A DNA stretch of 9,130 bases from DATKMS01 sp041497995 (lineage in GTDB: Bacteria > Desulfobacterota > Binatia > HRBIN30): contig JBGQHM010000278.1 in assembly GCA_041497995.1 (NCBI GenBank), positions 1 to 9,130 of the forward strand, written 5' to 3'. The position numbers and the translations under genes were made by a program. Shown piece by piece: positions 1 through 7,824 of the stretch. Each line of letters starts with the position of its first letter. Within the stretch, counting starts at the first letter, position 1. Below the pieces are notes generated by a model that made no database searches, was not told where the DNA came from, and saw only the letters and a program-made list of their open reading frames with translations.

Positions 1-335
1 ACCCGGACCAGCTCACTCACCACGGTTGGGGTCATTTTCGTGTCCTGGTTGAGGAGCAGGACGTAGTCGGCGTGACGATCGAGTGCGTGCCGAAAGCCGA
101 CGTTGCTGCCGCCCACGTAGCCGAGGTTCTCAGAGTTGACGACCAGTGTCACCCACGGAAAGCGCTCGCGGATGGTCGGCACGGTGGCGTCCTCCGACCC
201 GTTGTCGACGACGATGACCTCGCAGTTCGGGTATTGTAGACACGCGAAGCTCTCGAGGCACGCGACTACTTCGTCAACCCGATTCCAGGCGATAATAACC
301 GCTGCAACCCGCGGGGGCGTGTGTGGCGTACTCAC
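1..335 (-). CDS. GT2 family glycosyltransferase, N-terminal part (cut by window edge)
   Basis: This is the first 111 codons of a family 2 (GT-A fold) glycosyltransferase that would transfer a sugar from a nucleotide-sugar donor in the cytoplasm; the rest lies beyond position 1. Visible motifs are the N-terminal beta strand VAAVIIAWN (about residues 10-18), the nucleotide-binding VVDNGSED (42-49), NLGYVGGSN (70-78) and the DXD-like metal/donor motif NQDT (96-99). The two complete GT2 paralogues in this window have NNDT at that last site. The start is taken as GTG at 335: an in-frame TAG lies at 347-345, and AGGA at 346-343 sits 7 nt upstream of the GTG. It follows the previous GT2 gene after a 70-bp gap on the same strand, so it is probably part of the same polysaccharide operon. 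The overall pattern is that of rhamnosyltransferase-like (WbbL-type) GT2 enzymes. The actual sugar cannot be told, and the C-terminal half is unseen. Confidence 0.9.
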   Translation of the reverse strand, partial: MSTPHTPPRVAAVIIAWNRVDEVVACLESFACLQYPNCEVIVVDNGSEDATVPTIRERFPWVTLVVNSENLGYVGGSNVGFRHALDRHADYVLLLNQDTKMTPTVVSELVR

Positions 336-405
336 CGCTGCGTCCTATGAATCAACGGCGCGCGAGGGGCAGCAGGCCGGCAATGGAGCACACAGTCCGG
401 CCCAT

Positions 406-1404
406 CTATGGGCCGATCCAGCGCAGCAGGCGATGGATCGGTGCGTCTGTACCCACACGCGGTCCAAGGCGTGAATAACTGATTGTCTGCTCGCGGTGCA
501 GCTGGTGACGAAATCCATCCGCAACCCCCTTGACCCAGGGGACCTGCCCGCGCACACCGCCGAAGGCGAAGTAGGCGCCCTGCAGCGACACGCGCAGGAT
601 GAGCCCCACACCCATGAGCGTGAGCAGCTTCGCCCACTGTGCGGCGTTGGCGTACTTGCGGGCGAACGTGATCGCGTTGCGACCCAGGAGATAGCGGTAC
701 GAGAATCTCACCGGCTTGCGAGGATCCCAGCTCGCGGCGCCGCGGTGGTGGATGTGGGCGGTATCGACGTAGACGACGCGATACCCAAGCTGCCGCGCCC
801 GCACGGCCCAATCGACATCCTCGTGGACCTGAAAGAACGTCTCGTCGAACAAGCCGACGTGTAGCAAGGCCTCACGGCTCATCATGCAACCGTTGCCCAG
901 GACCCATTCGACGTCGGTCGGCGACGGCTCGGGACGGTCGGGTGCGAGGTGGCCCACGATCCGCACCAGCAGGGGCCCCCAGGTCACCTCCCCGTACTTG
1001 CCCCACGTGTGCGTGGGGTCGTCCATGAGCAGGTTTTTCGCGCCGGCGATCGCGATGCGCGGGTCGGTCCGCATGACGTTGACCAGTTCGCCGAGGACGG
1101 GCGGGGTCACCTTCGTATCGTTATTGAGGATGAAGACGTAGTCCGCGCCGTGCTCAAGGGCGTGCCGCATGCCGACGTTGGTGCCGCCGGCATAGCCGAG
1201 GTTGGTTTCGTTGACCAGCAAGGTGACCCCGGGAAAGCGCGCGCGCACCGTGGACACCGTCTCGTCGTCCGAGCCGTTGTCGACCACCACGACCTCATAG
1301 TTCGGATACTCGACCTGTGAGAAGCTCGCCAGGCAGGGAAGCACCTCGCTCAAACCGTTCCAGGTCGTAACCACCACCGCAACGCGAGGCGCCGCCACGT
1401 TCAT
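406..1404 (-). CDS. GT2 family glycosyltransferase (rhamnosyltransferase-like)
   Basis: A complete 332-residue family 2 glycosyltransferase, predicted to extend a lipid-linked surface glycan on the cytoplasmic face of the inner membrane. Motifs in order: strand VAVVVTTWN (8-16), donor-binding VVDNGSDD (40-47), NLGYAGG (68-74), DXD-like NNDT (94-97), GNGC (170-173) and the acidic HEDVDW (194-199) that commonly carries the catalytic base in this family. A hydrophobic stretch at about 258-281 probably anchors it to the membrane. ATG at 1404 overlaps the stop of the Wzt gene (ATGA), and GGAGG at 1415-1411, 6 nt upstream, is a strong ribosome binding site, so the start is well supported. It is strikingly similar along its length to the GT2 at 3608-4600 (same motif positions, shared ALEHGAD and VRAR..GYRVVY), which indicates duplication. 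WbbL-like rhamnosyl transfer is the best family guess; donor and acceptor are unknown. Confidence 0.93.
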   Translation of the reverse strand: MNVAAPRVAVVVTTWNGLSEVLPCLASFSQVEYPNYEVVVVDNGSDDETVSTVRARFPGVTLLVNETNLGYAGGTNVGMRHALEHGADYVFILNNDTKVTPPVLGELVNVMRTDPRIAIAGAKNLLMDDPTHTWGKYGEVTWGPLLVRIVGHLAPDRPEPSPTDVEWVLGNGCMMSREALLHVGLFDETFFQVHEDVDWAVRARQLGYRVVYVDTAHIHHRGAASWDPRKPVRFSYRYLLGRNAITFARKYANAAQWAKLLTLMGVGLILRVSLQGAYFAFGGVRGQVPWVKGVADGFRHQLHREQTISYSRLGPRVGTDAPIHRLLRWIGP

Positions 1405-2657
1405 CGTGCGCCTCCACTTCCGGACACGCTGTTGCCCGTGGAATCGACGGCGGCCGCGGATACAGTGGCACGCCGGCGGATACTGAACTCCGCCTGCAAG
1501 TCGACCGCGCCATCGCGGCAGACACTTCCGGTCACCGCGAAGCCCAATATCCCGTGCACCCAGTCATGCACCAGCGCACCGGCACTGTCGGTCACTGCGG
1601 CGTCCACCACGTAACTGCCGTTGCGCAGCGCGGCCACGAACGGCATGCGGATCTCCACGGTATGGCCGGCGGGCACGGTGCCAGTCCGCGCACCCATCCA
1701 GAGTGTGTTGATCACATACACGTACGAGCCGCGTCCGTCCCGGATGATCACTCCAAAGACGGGGTCCTGGGTGTCATGGGCGGCTTCGGCAAGCAGTACC
1801 AACGTCGGTCGTTGCCCGGATTCGATCGTCGTGGTCCGTATCCCGGCCGCGGTCTCGATCCAACCGTCGGACAGGCAGATCCTGCCGTCGCCGATGCCCG
1901 CTCGCTTGGGTTGCGCAGGTGCGGCGTCTGGACCACTGCCGTCGAGGTAGCGGGCAATGACCGCCTCCGTCTCGCCCGTCGCCACGACGCGTCCGGCAGC
2001 GACCAATACCGCACTATCGCAGAAGCGCCGGACTTGTCCGAGGTCATGCGTGACCAGCACCACCGTCGTGCGGCGCTGCTTGAGGTCGGCGAATACGTCA
2101 AGGCATTTGCGTTGGAACCCAGCGTCCCCTACCGCCAGAATCTCATCGAGGAGGAGGATATCACTCGACGCCTGCAGTGCCGTCGCAAAGGCGAGTCGCA
2201 TCTGCATTCCCGTCGAGAGATTTTTCAGCTTGGCATCACGGAAGCGTTCGAGCTCGGCGAAGCCAATCGCCGTTTCAATCCGCGCCGCCATGTGACGCCG
2301 CGGATAGCCCAGGATGGCGCCGTAAAGCTCGACGTTCTCGCGTACCGTCAGCTCGGGACTGAAACCGAGGCCCAATTCGAGGAGCGCGGACACCGATCCA
2401 TTGACGCGCACGTCGCCGGCATCTGGCACCAAGAGCCCGGCGATCACCTTCAGCAAGGTCGACTTTCCGGACCCGTTGCTGCCGATGATGCCGACGAAGG
2501 AGCCCGCCTCGATCGTCAAGTCAAGGCCGCAGAGAGCTTCGAAGCGCTCGTAGGGCACCGGGCGCAGCAGGCCGAGTATCCGCTCGGCCAACGTCGTTCG
2601 CCGCTCATGGGGAATCCGGAAGGCCTTGTGGACGTTGTGGACCTCGATCGCTGCCAT
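1401..2657 (-). CDS. wzt: Polysaccharide ABC exporter ATPase with C-terminal glycan-binding domain (Wzt)
   Basis: The 418-residue nucleotide-binding subunit of an ABC-2 exporter that drives O-antigen-like polysaccharide across the inner membrane. The ATPase domain covers about residues 1-240: Walker A GSNGSGKST (59-67), the Q-loop region ELGLGFSPELTVREN typical of Wzt/TagH (94-108), ABC signature LSTGM (147-151), Walker B ILLLDE (167-172) and switch histidine H204 in LVTHD. Residues about 255-395 are a beta-rich extension matching the Wzt C-terminal carbohydrate-binding domain, which in characterised systems recognises the capped non-reducing end of the chain. KpsT and TagH-only ATPases are shorter and lack it. 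ATG at 2657 is chosen because it gives the normal family N-terminus and shares one base with the Wzm stop (TGATG). The same frame stays open upstream to 3014, but those codons lie over wzm and look nothing like an ATPase. There is no clear ribosome binding site, so translation is probably coupled. Its stop overlaps the next GT2 start. Confidence 0.95.
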   Translation of the reverse strand: MAAIEVHNVHKAFRIPHERRTTLAERILGLLRPVPYERFEALCGLDLTIEAGSFVGIIGSNGSGKSTLLKVIAGLLVPDAGDVRVNGSVSALLELGLGFSPELTVRENVELYGAILGYPRRHMAARIETAIGFAELERFRDAKLKNLSTGMQMRLAFATALQASSDILLLDEILAVGDAGFQRKCLDVFADLKQRRTTVVLVTHDLGQVRRFCDSAVLVAAGRVVATGETEAVIARYLDGSGPDAAPAQPKRAGIGDGRICLSDGWIETAAGIRTTTIESGQRPTLVLLAEAAHDTQDPVFGVIIRDGRGSYVYVINTLWMGARTGTVPAGHTVEIRMPFVAALRNGSYVVDAAVTDSAGALVHDWVHGILGFAVTGSVCRDGAVDLQAEFSIRRRATVSAAAVDSTGNSVSGSGGAR

Positions 2658-3544
2658 CAGAAGTATTCGACGATACGGGCTTGCAACCGGCGAAAGACTA
2701 CGAAGCCGGCGATGCACACCCCAACAGACATCAACGTGGTCAACACCAGCCCCTGCAGACCCGGCCACAGCCCGTAGATCAACGCCCGGCGGCTGTCGCC
2801 GATGACTCGCCCGACTGGATTCACCCACACCAACCATCGCCAGCGCTCCGGCACCATGAGGTCGAGATAAATGATCGGCGTCAGCCAAAACCCGATCTGC
2901 AATAGGATGCGCCACAAGTAACCGACATCGCGGAAGCGCACCTGCAGCGGCGCCAAGAACAGCGCCGTACCCAACGTGAGCAGGACCAGATCGGCGAGCA
3001 GCAGCGGTAGGCACAGGGCCGGAAGTTCCAACGGTGTGCCAGTCACGCGCAAGAGGACCATCAGAACCACCAGGTTGATGACAAACGTCAGCCCGGCCGA
3101 GAGCAGGACCGAGTAGACCACCACCACCCGCGGCATTGGCGTCTTGGACAGGAGGTTGGCGCGCTCGATCAGCGCTGCCGCGCCCCGCCCGGTGCCCTCT
3201 TCAAAGAAGTTCCACAGCACGATGCCAAGCAACAGGAAGCCGGGATAGTTTCTGATGTCGAGGTGCACAAACACCGTGAATACCAGGTAGTAGAGAACGA
3301 AGAACAAGAGGGGATTCAAGACTGACCATGCGTAGCCCAGAAGGGAGTGTGTATAGCGTATCTTGAAGTCCTTGATGGCAAACTGAACAACCAACGGGCC
3401 GTAGCCACGGCGCTCAGACGGCGTGGCTACCAAGCGCGACGAGGGGCGCTCACTCGTCGGTCCAGGGTTGCCTCGAAGCTCGCCGGGCGCGCTGTTGCTC
3501 GCAGCCTCCACAGAGGTCACCAGGTTGGTACCGAATTGCACCAC
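2657..3544 (-). CDS. wzm: Polysaccharide ABC exporter permease (Wzm/TagG type)
   Basis: A 295-residue integral membrane subunit of the ABC-2 polysaccharide exporter, partner of the adjacent Wzt. The family hallmark KDFKIRYTHSLLGYAWSVLNPL occurs near residues 58-79 (amphipathic coupling helix leading into the first membrane segment). Hydrophobic segments lie at about 76-95, 101-113, 138-166, 175-200, 213-228 and 263-284, matching six membrane spans, and NP near 242-243 is also typical. The first 45 or so residues are polar and Pro/Ser-rich, longer than usual, and probably cytosolic and disordered. Two consecutive GTG codons (3544 and 3541) can start the gene; AAGG at 3551-3548 gives the second one the better spacing, so the true start may be 3541. 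A 63-bp gap separates it from the upstream GT2, and its stop shares a base with the wzt start. Confidence 0.94.
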   Translation of the reverse strand: MVQFGTNLVTSVEAASNSAPGELRGNPGPTSERPSSRLVATPSERRGYGPLVVQFAIKDFKIRYTHSLLGYAWSVLNPLLFFVLYYLVFTVFVHLDIRNYPGFLLLGIVLWNFFEEGTGRGAAALIERANLLSKTPMPRVVVVYSVLLSAGLTFVINLVVLMVLLRVTGTPLELPALCLPLLLADLVLLTLGTALFLAPLQVRFRDVGYLWRILLQIGFWLTPIIYLDLMVPERWRWLVWVNPVGRVIGDSRRALIYGLWPGLQGLVLTTLMSVGVCIAGFVVFRRLQARIVEYF

Positions 3545-3607
3545 TCGCCTTAAAGCACAGCCCGCTGGAGTTTGGCAAGGTAAGACGCCGGCACCGGCAG
3601 CGTTCGC

Positions 3608-4600
3608 CTACGCGGTGCCCCGCAGCCCGGGGTCCGCCAATCCGAGACGCGCGAACGGAATCGGCCGGTCGCGCAGCCCGTCAGCGACCCCGGCAATATA
3701 AGTGGTGGCCATGATCCACGACTCCGCTCCACGAGCACGGACTTGCGCGTTCCCGACCGCCAACTGTAGGCAGACCGCCTTCACGATCCACGCCAGGAGC
3801 GCACCGCCGCAGAGCACGGCGAACGCAAAGCGCTGATACCAGCGCCCGTTCTTGCGAACGAACAAGACGCCGTTGCGCCCCAGGAAATATCGCACCGGCA
3901 CCGAATGCCGCTGCCGCCCATCCGAGCTCGAGCCGCCTTTGTGTATGATCGCTGCCGTTCCCGCGTAGACGACGCGGTATCCGGCGCGCCGGGCGCGGAC
4001 GCACCAATCCACGTCCTCGTGATAGGCGAAAAATTCTTCGTCGAGGAGCCCCGTACGCTCCAGGGCGCCACGTCGCAGGAGACAGCCGTTGCCGATCACC
4101 CAGTCGACGTCCTTGACCACCTGCCAGCGGTCGCGGTCCGGTTCCCGCTGCCCCTCCACGCGCACCAGAAAGGGCCCGTAAGTAAGCCGTCCGTACGCCC
4201 CCCACAGATATGCCGGATCCTCCATCAACAGGTTGCGACAACCGACGATACCGATGCGCGGATCGTTCTCGGCCACCCGGACCAGCTCCGTGACCATGCC
4301 CGGCGTGACCTCGGTGTCGTTGTTGATGATCAGGACATGGTCGGCGCCGTGCTCCAACGCCCAACGCATGCCAACGTTGTTGCCACCGGCGTACCCGAGG
4401 TTGTGCGAGTTCTGCAGGATGGTGAGCTCGGGATGTTGCGCGCGCAGGGCAGCTACGGTGTCGTCCGTCGACGCGTTGTCGATGACGACCGGTAGGTAGT
4501 TCGGATACGTCAGGCGCGACAGGCTGGCCACGCAACGCAACACGTCGTCGCGCCGGTTCCAGGTCAGAATCAAAACGACAACGCGCGGCGCGAGGTTCAT
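3608..4600 (-). CDS. GT2 family glycosyltransferase (rhamnosyltransferase-like)
   Basis: A complete 330-residue family 2 glycosyltransferase, probably adding a sugar to the lipid-linked repeat or adaptor of the exported glycan. Motifs: VVVLILTWN (7-15), VIDNASTDD (39-47), NLGYAGG (67-73), DXD-like NNDT (93-96), GNGC (170-173) and HEDVDW (194-199). A hydrophobic segment at about 257-280 is a likely membrane anchor. The start is ATG at 4600, which overlaps the stop of the upstream GT4 gene (ATGA). The frame is open for 27 more codons upstream, but these lie inside the GT4 gene and do not resemble the family. No good ribosome binding site precedes 4600, so coupling to GT4 translation is likely. 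It ends 63 bp before wzm. It is a close paralogue of the GT2 at 406-1404 and more distant from the partial one at the left edge. Confidence 0.93.
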   Translation of the reverse strand: MNLAPRVVVLILTWNRRDDVLRCVASLSRLTYPNYLPVVIDNASTDDTVAALRAQHPELTILQNSHNLGYAGGNNVGMRWALEHGADHVLIINNDTEVTPGMVTELVRVAENDPRIGIVGCRNLLMEDPAYLWGAYGRLTYGPFLVRVEGQREPDRDRWQVVKDVDWVIGNGCLLRRGALERTGLLDEEFFAYHEDVDWCVRARRAGYRVVYAGTAAIIHKGGSSSDGRQRHSVPVRYFLGRNGVLFVRKNGRWYQRFAFAVLCGGALLAWIVKAVCLQLAVGNAQVRARGAESWIMATTYIAGVADGLRDRPIPFARLGLADPGLRGTA

Positions 4601-5850
4601 TCCGTCGGTGTGCTCACGTGGCTGTCCACAGTCCGCGGGTTGGTCAGAAGCGATGCCGTGGGCCTGACGGCTGCAGCGCACCGGCGGCGCTCCAGAATCT
4701 CGCGGTACAAGGAGACGGTGCGCTCAGCGACGCGGTCCCATCCAAGATATTCCTCGATATGGCACCGACCTCGCGTGACTGTGGCACGGCGGAACGCCGG
4801 ATCGCCGAGAAATCGCTGCAGCGCATCCGCCAGTGCCTGCGCATCGCCGTAAGGCACAAGCAGGGCAGCACCCGCCGCGCCCAGCACCTCACCACAGCCC
4901 GAGTCGTCGCACACGACGACCGGCGTGCCGCACATCAGGGACTCGAAGGGCACCAGGCCGAAGATCTCGTGCACGGACGGGTAGGCAACCACATCGGCGT
5001 CGGCGTAGGCCGCCAGCTTTTGCTCGTCCGGCAGGAAGCCGACGAAGCGCACGCGTGCGTCAACCCCCAGGGTACGCGCCAGCTGGCGGATGGGTTCTGC
5101 CGGCATCATGAAGTTCCCCGCAATCACCAGGTGGACGTCAGCGGTCAAGCGGGCCAGCGCCCGCAAGAGGACATCAACGCCCTTACGCGGTGTGATCTTC
5201 CCGACGAACAGGATGAGCGGCGCGTCGCCGATGGCATGTTGCAGACGAAACGTGCCACGAGGCGGGATCCGCGCGTAGTCGTCCAAGCGCAGCCCGTTCG
5301 GAATCACCTGCACGCGCTGCGTGTCGACGCCGAGGGCGCGGAAGTGCGCTACTTCGGCGCCCGCCACCGCAACGCAGGCATCAGCCCGCTGCAGCAGCGC
5401 GCGCCCGCCCAATGCGTCGACCACCTGCTTCATCAGCACATAGCGCTCGATCGGCTGGACCGTTCCGTGGCCACTGAGCACATATGGGATCCCTGCACGA
5501 CGCACCGCAGCTGCGACGATAGTGTTCAAAACATGGCGATGCGCGTGGAGGTGCACCAGATCGAAGTCGCGCACATGACGCCGTGCATGCATCCACAGAC
5601 CGCGGGGCAAGTAGAGCTGTCGATGGTAGGCCAGGTGATTGCTCAGGTTGCGGAAGTGGCGGACCTGGATGCCGTCAACCGTGGCGTCGCGTTCCTTGAT
5701 GCGAGCGCTCGCATCCAGGACGTCCGTGGTCCACACGGTCACGGCTTCGCCGCGCTGCGCCAGAGCGCGGCACAGCTCGTAGGTGCAGCGGGTGACCCCA
5801 CCGTACGCCCACGCGGGATAGAAGCTTGGTGTCACATGCAGGATACGCAC
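4597..5850 (-). CDS. GT4 family glycosyltransferase (GT-B fold)
   Basis: A 417-residue retaining glycosyltransferase of family GT4, first gene of the leftward polysaccharide operon as seen here. The N-terminal Rossmann domain begins RILHVTPSFYPAWAYGG (2-18), with the glycine pair that contacts donor or acceptor in GT4 enzymes. LSGHGT (125-130) and VIPNGLRLDDY (182-192) are typical linker motifs. The C-terminal domain has ILFVGKITPRKG (213-224), VRFVGFLPDE (267-276) and the diagnostic E-x7-E motif from E295 to E303 (EIFGLVPFE), followed by GTPVV (308-312). The start is GTG at 5850 with a weak GGAT at 5859-5856, 5 nt upstream. The last 30 residues after the GT-B domain are low in family similarity. 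Its stop overlaps the GT2 start at 4600. Donor specificity (for example mannose, glucose or GlcNAc) cannot be read from sequence. Confidence 0.93.
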   Translation of the reverse strand: MRILHVTPSFYPAWAYGGVTRCTYELCRALAQRGEAVTVWTTDVLDASARIKERDATVDGIQVRHFRNLSNHLAYHRQLYLPRGLWMHARRHVRDFDLVHLHAHRHVLNTIVAAAVRRAGIPYVLSGHGTVQPIERYVLMKQVVDALGGRALLQRADACVAVAGAEVAHFRALGVDTQRVQVIPNGLRLDDYARIPPRGTFRLQHAIGDAPLILFVGKITPRKGVDVLLRALARLTADVHLVIAGNFMMPAEPIRQLARTLGVDARVRFVGFLPDEQKLAAYADADVVAYPSVHEIFGLVPFESLMCGTPVVVCDDSGCGEVLGAAGAALLVPYGDAQALADALQRFLGDPAFRRATVTRGRCHIEEYLGWDRVAERTVSLYREILERRRCAAAVRPTASLLTNPRTVDSHVSTPTE

Positions 5851-6035
5851 TCGTAATCCGTCGTGACGGGGAACCGATTGGCCCCAGCACCCGCTGGACG
5901 AACCCCCTCACCGCTCACAGGCAATGATCGAAAAGCCGCTGGGATGCAAGCACAAACCCGCCCGTTCTTCGATGAGCGCGGCCTCCTGCGGGCAGCGCTG
6001 GTGTCGTTGTGGCGGTTCTGCTAGCCCAGCGGCCA

Positions 6036-7676
6036 ATGCGGTCAAAGAAGAGGGCGAGACCCGCGACGGCGGGTGACATCCCGCCTCGCGTCGCCGCGGA
6101 CACAACGCCCCGCTGGCTGTGCGTGTTGACACTGGCGATCCTGCCGATCGCGACGTTCGTGCTCTACTCCCAGGCCCTGGCCGGCCCGTTCGTCTTTGAT
6201 GACGGCACCAGCGTCGTCCACAACCTGGCGATGCAATTCCGGATCTGGAGTATCTTGCTCACCAGCAACCGCCCACTCAGCAACGTGTCGTATGCGATCA
6301 ACAACGTCCTCGGTGGATCATCCCCCTGGGGATTTCACCTGGGTAACGTACTGCTGCACGCCGGCAATGGGTTGCTGGTCTATGCGCTGGTGCGGTTGAT
6401 CCTGCAGCTGCCGCGTTTGGGTACGCCCCACGGTGACAGTCACTGGGCGGCGCTTGCAGTCAGCGCACTGTTCCTGGTGCATCCGCTCCAGACGGAGGTC
6501 GCCGCGTACATCTCGAGCCGCAGCGATGTGCTCGCCGCGTTGTTTGTCTTGAGCGCGATGAATTGCGTGGCGCTGTCTCTGCGATGGCACGGCCTGCCTC
6601 GATGGAGCACCGCGGCCCGCGTCGTTGCCGCCGCCTGCGTCCTTTTGGGTGTGCTGAGCAAGGAGAGCGCCGCCGTTGCCCCGCTCTTGCTGTTTTTGCT
6701 GGACTGGGCTGCGGCTGGGCGCCGCGCCACGACCGTACTGCGGGCCAACTGGGTGTTCTACGCAGTCCTCGGTGCCGGATGGGCGGTGCCTGCACTCGTT
6801 GTCCTTTCTCACCCCGAGTACGCGCTCAGCGCCGGTTTCGGCTTCAGCCGGTTCACTCCGCTCGAGTATCTTTACACGCAAGCCGGTGTGATCGTGCACT
6901 ATCTGCAGCTGACCGTGGTGCCGTATGGTCAAGTCCTGGATTACGATTGGCCATTGGCGCGGACTCTGATGGCTCCGGGCGTCTTGCTGCCCGGCTGCGT
7001 GCTGCTCCTCGGTCTGGTCGCGACGCTACGGTGCTGGCGGCGGCGGCCGCTGTATGGCCTGTGCGCGCTGTGGTTTTTCATCAACCTGGCACCGACGTCG
7101 AGCCTGGTTCCGATCGCAGACGTTGCCGCCGAACGCCGCATGTATCTTCCTATCCTGGGAGTGCTCGGGTTGCTGGCGCTGCTAGTTGCGGACCTCGCGC
7201 GCTACGTGACGCGCGAGCGGCGCGCACGTTCCGGGGTTGTTGCTGGCAGCCTCGCGCTGTTGGCCGGGCTGGCGGTCAGCACGTGCGTGTTGCTGACCTG
7301 GCAGCGGAATCTACTCTGGCGGGTCCCAGAGCGGCTGTGGCAAGACAGTCTGACAAGGGCGCCCGGGAATCCGCGGATACATGCCAACCTCGGCACGATC
7401 TACGCCAACGAAGGGCGACTGAAACTGGCGCGAGAGCACCTCGAAAAGGCCCTTGAGCTGGTCGAAGAGGGACGCTCCGTGCACGCCACTCAACGCCACG
7501 GGGCGATGGTCTGCACCCATCTGGCATCCGTGTACCTCAGACTGGGAGACATTCCGCGCGCCCGCGACACCTATCGACGCGCGATGGCCAACGGTGCATG
7601 GCAGGAGACCTTCCTGCGCCCGCGGCTCACGCGGTTGGGGAAGGCCCTTGGAGCGCAACCATCGTCCCCCCAGTAG
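6036..7676 (+). CDS. TMTC-like multi-spanning membrane protein with C-terminal TPR repeats (putative GT-C glycosyltransferase)
   Basis: A 546-residue protein resembling bacterial members of the TMTC / DUF1736 family. Numbering from ATG 6036: a basic N-terminus (RSKKRARP), TM1 about 27-45, then the family motif FVFDD (52-56), whose acidic pair faces the periplasm and is the expected catalytic/metal site in GT-C enzymes. HPLQTEVAAYISSRSD (149-164), SKES (208-211), LDYDWP (301-306) and the block from APTSSLVP to ERRMYLP (352-372) are all family-like. Many hydrophobic helices lie between. The C-terminus carries two TPR units, about 446-476 and 492-519. Eukaryotic TMTCs are protein O-mannosyltransferases; for bacterial homologues the activity is largely inferred. 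GTG at 6009, nine codons upstream in the same frame, is an alternative start; neither has a good ribosome binding site, and an in-frame TGA at 5973 bounds both. It is divergent from the polysaccharide operon and convergent with the pilin gene. Confidence 0.85.
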   Translation: MRSKKRARPATAGDIPPRVAADTTPRWLCVLTLAILPIATFVLYSQALAGPFVFDDGTSVVHNLAMQFRIWSILLTSNRPLSNVSYAINNVLGGSSPWGFHLGNVLLHAGNGLLVYALVRLILQLPRLGTPHGDSHWAALAVSALFLVHPLQTEVAAYISSRSDVLAALFVLSAMNCVALSLRWHGLPRWSTAARVVAAACVLLGVLSKESAAVAPLLLFLLDWAAAGRRATTVLRANWVFYAVLGAGWAVPALVVLSHPEYALSAGFGFSRFTPLEYLYTQAGVIVHYLQLTVVPYGQVLDYDWPLARTLMAPGVLLPGCVLLLGLVATLRCWRRRPLYGLCALWFFINLAPTSSLVPIADVAAERRMYLPILGVLGLLALLVADLARYVTRERRARSGVVAGSLALLAGLAVSTCVLLTWQRNLLWRVPERLWQDSLTRAPGNPRIHANLGTIYANEGRLKLAREHLEKALELVEEGRSVHATQRHGAMVCTHLASVYLRLGDIPRARDTYRRAMANGAWQETFLRPRLTRLGKALGAQPSSPQ

Positions 7677-7760
7677 GGTCGGTGCGAGATCGCTGTTGCC
7701 CTAGACTGGACGTACAGAAGATCGAGCCGGAATTGTGGGTGAGGTGATCCGAGAGCGTCG

Positions 7761-7806
7761 AATGATGGCGCGGCCGGCCCTTTGCGGGGCCGGCCGTGCG
7801 ATCATT
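7761..7806. terminator. Strong GC-rich hairpin between convergent genes (possible bidirectional terminator)
   Basis: An inverted repeat with arms 7761-7780 and 7787-7806 and a 6-nt loop. The central ten pairs (cggccggccc / gggccggccg) are perfect. The outer AATGAT / ATCATT ends also pair; within the stem there is one G-G mismatch (7767/7800) and one G-T wobble (7770/7797). It lies 85 bp after the TMTC-like stop and 102 bp beyond the pilin stop. There is no proper T-run on either side, so it is not a textbook Rho-independent terminator; it may still stop or protect both convergent transcripts. The hairpin is certain, its role is inferred. Confidence 0.55.
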
Positions 7807-7824
7807 CCCAGTTGGCGGTAAGTG

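Noticed and set aside
1554..2777. A 407-codon plus-strand open frame
   Set aside because: It lies antisense to wzt and wzm, which carry full family motifs. Its product is Arg/His/Gln-rich and has no domain; long antisense frames are common in high-GC DNA.
4618..5856. A 412-codon plus-strand open frame
   Set aside because: It is a mirror of the GT4 gene, whose E-x7-E and other motifs are clear. The antisense product has no recognisable features.
6563..7456. A 297-codon plus-strand open frame in another phase, and minus-strand frames such as 6318-6932
   Set aside because: They overlap the TMTC-like gene, whose motifs run continuously from FVFDD to the TPRs. The alternative products are compositionally odd.
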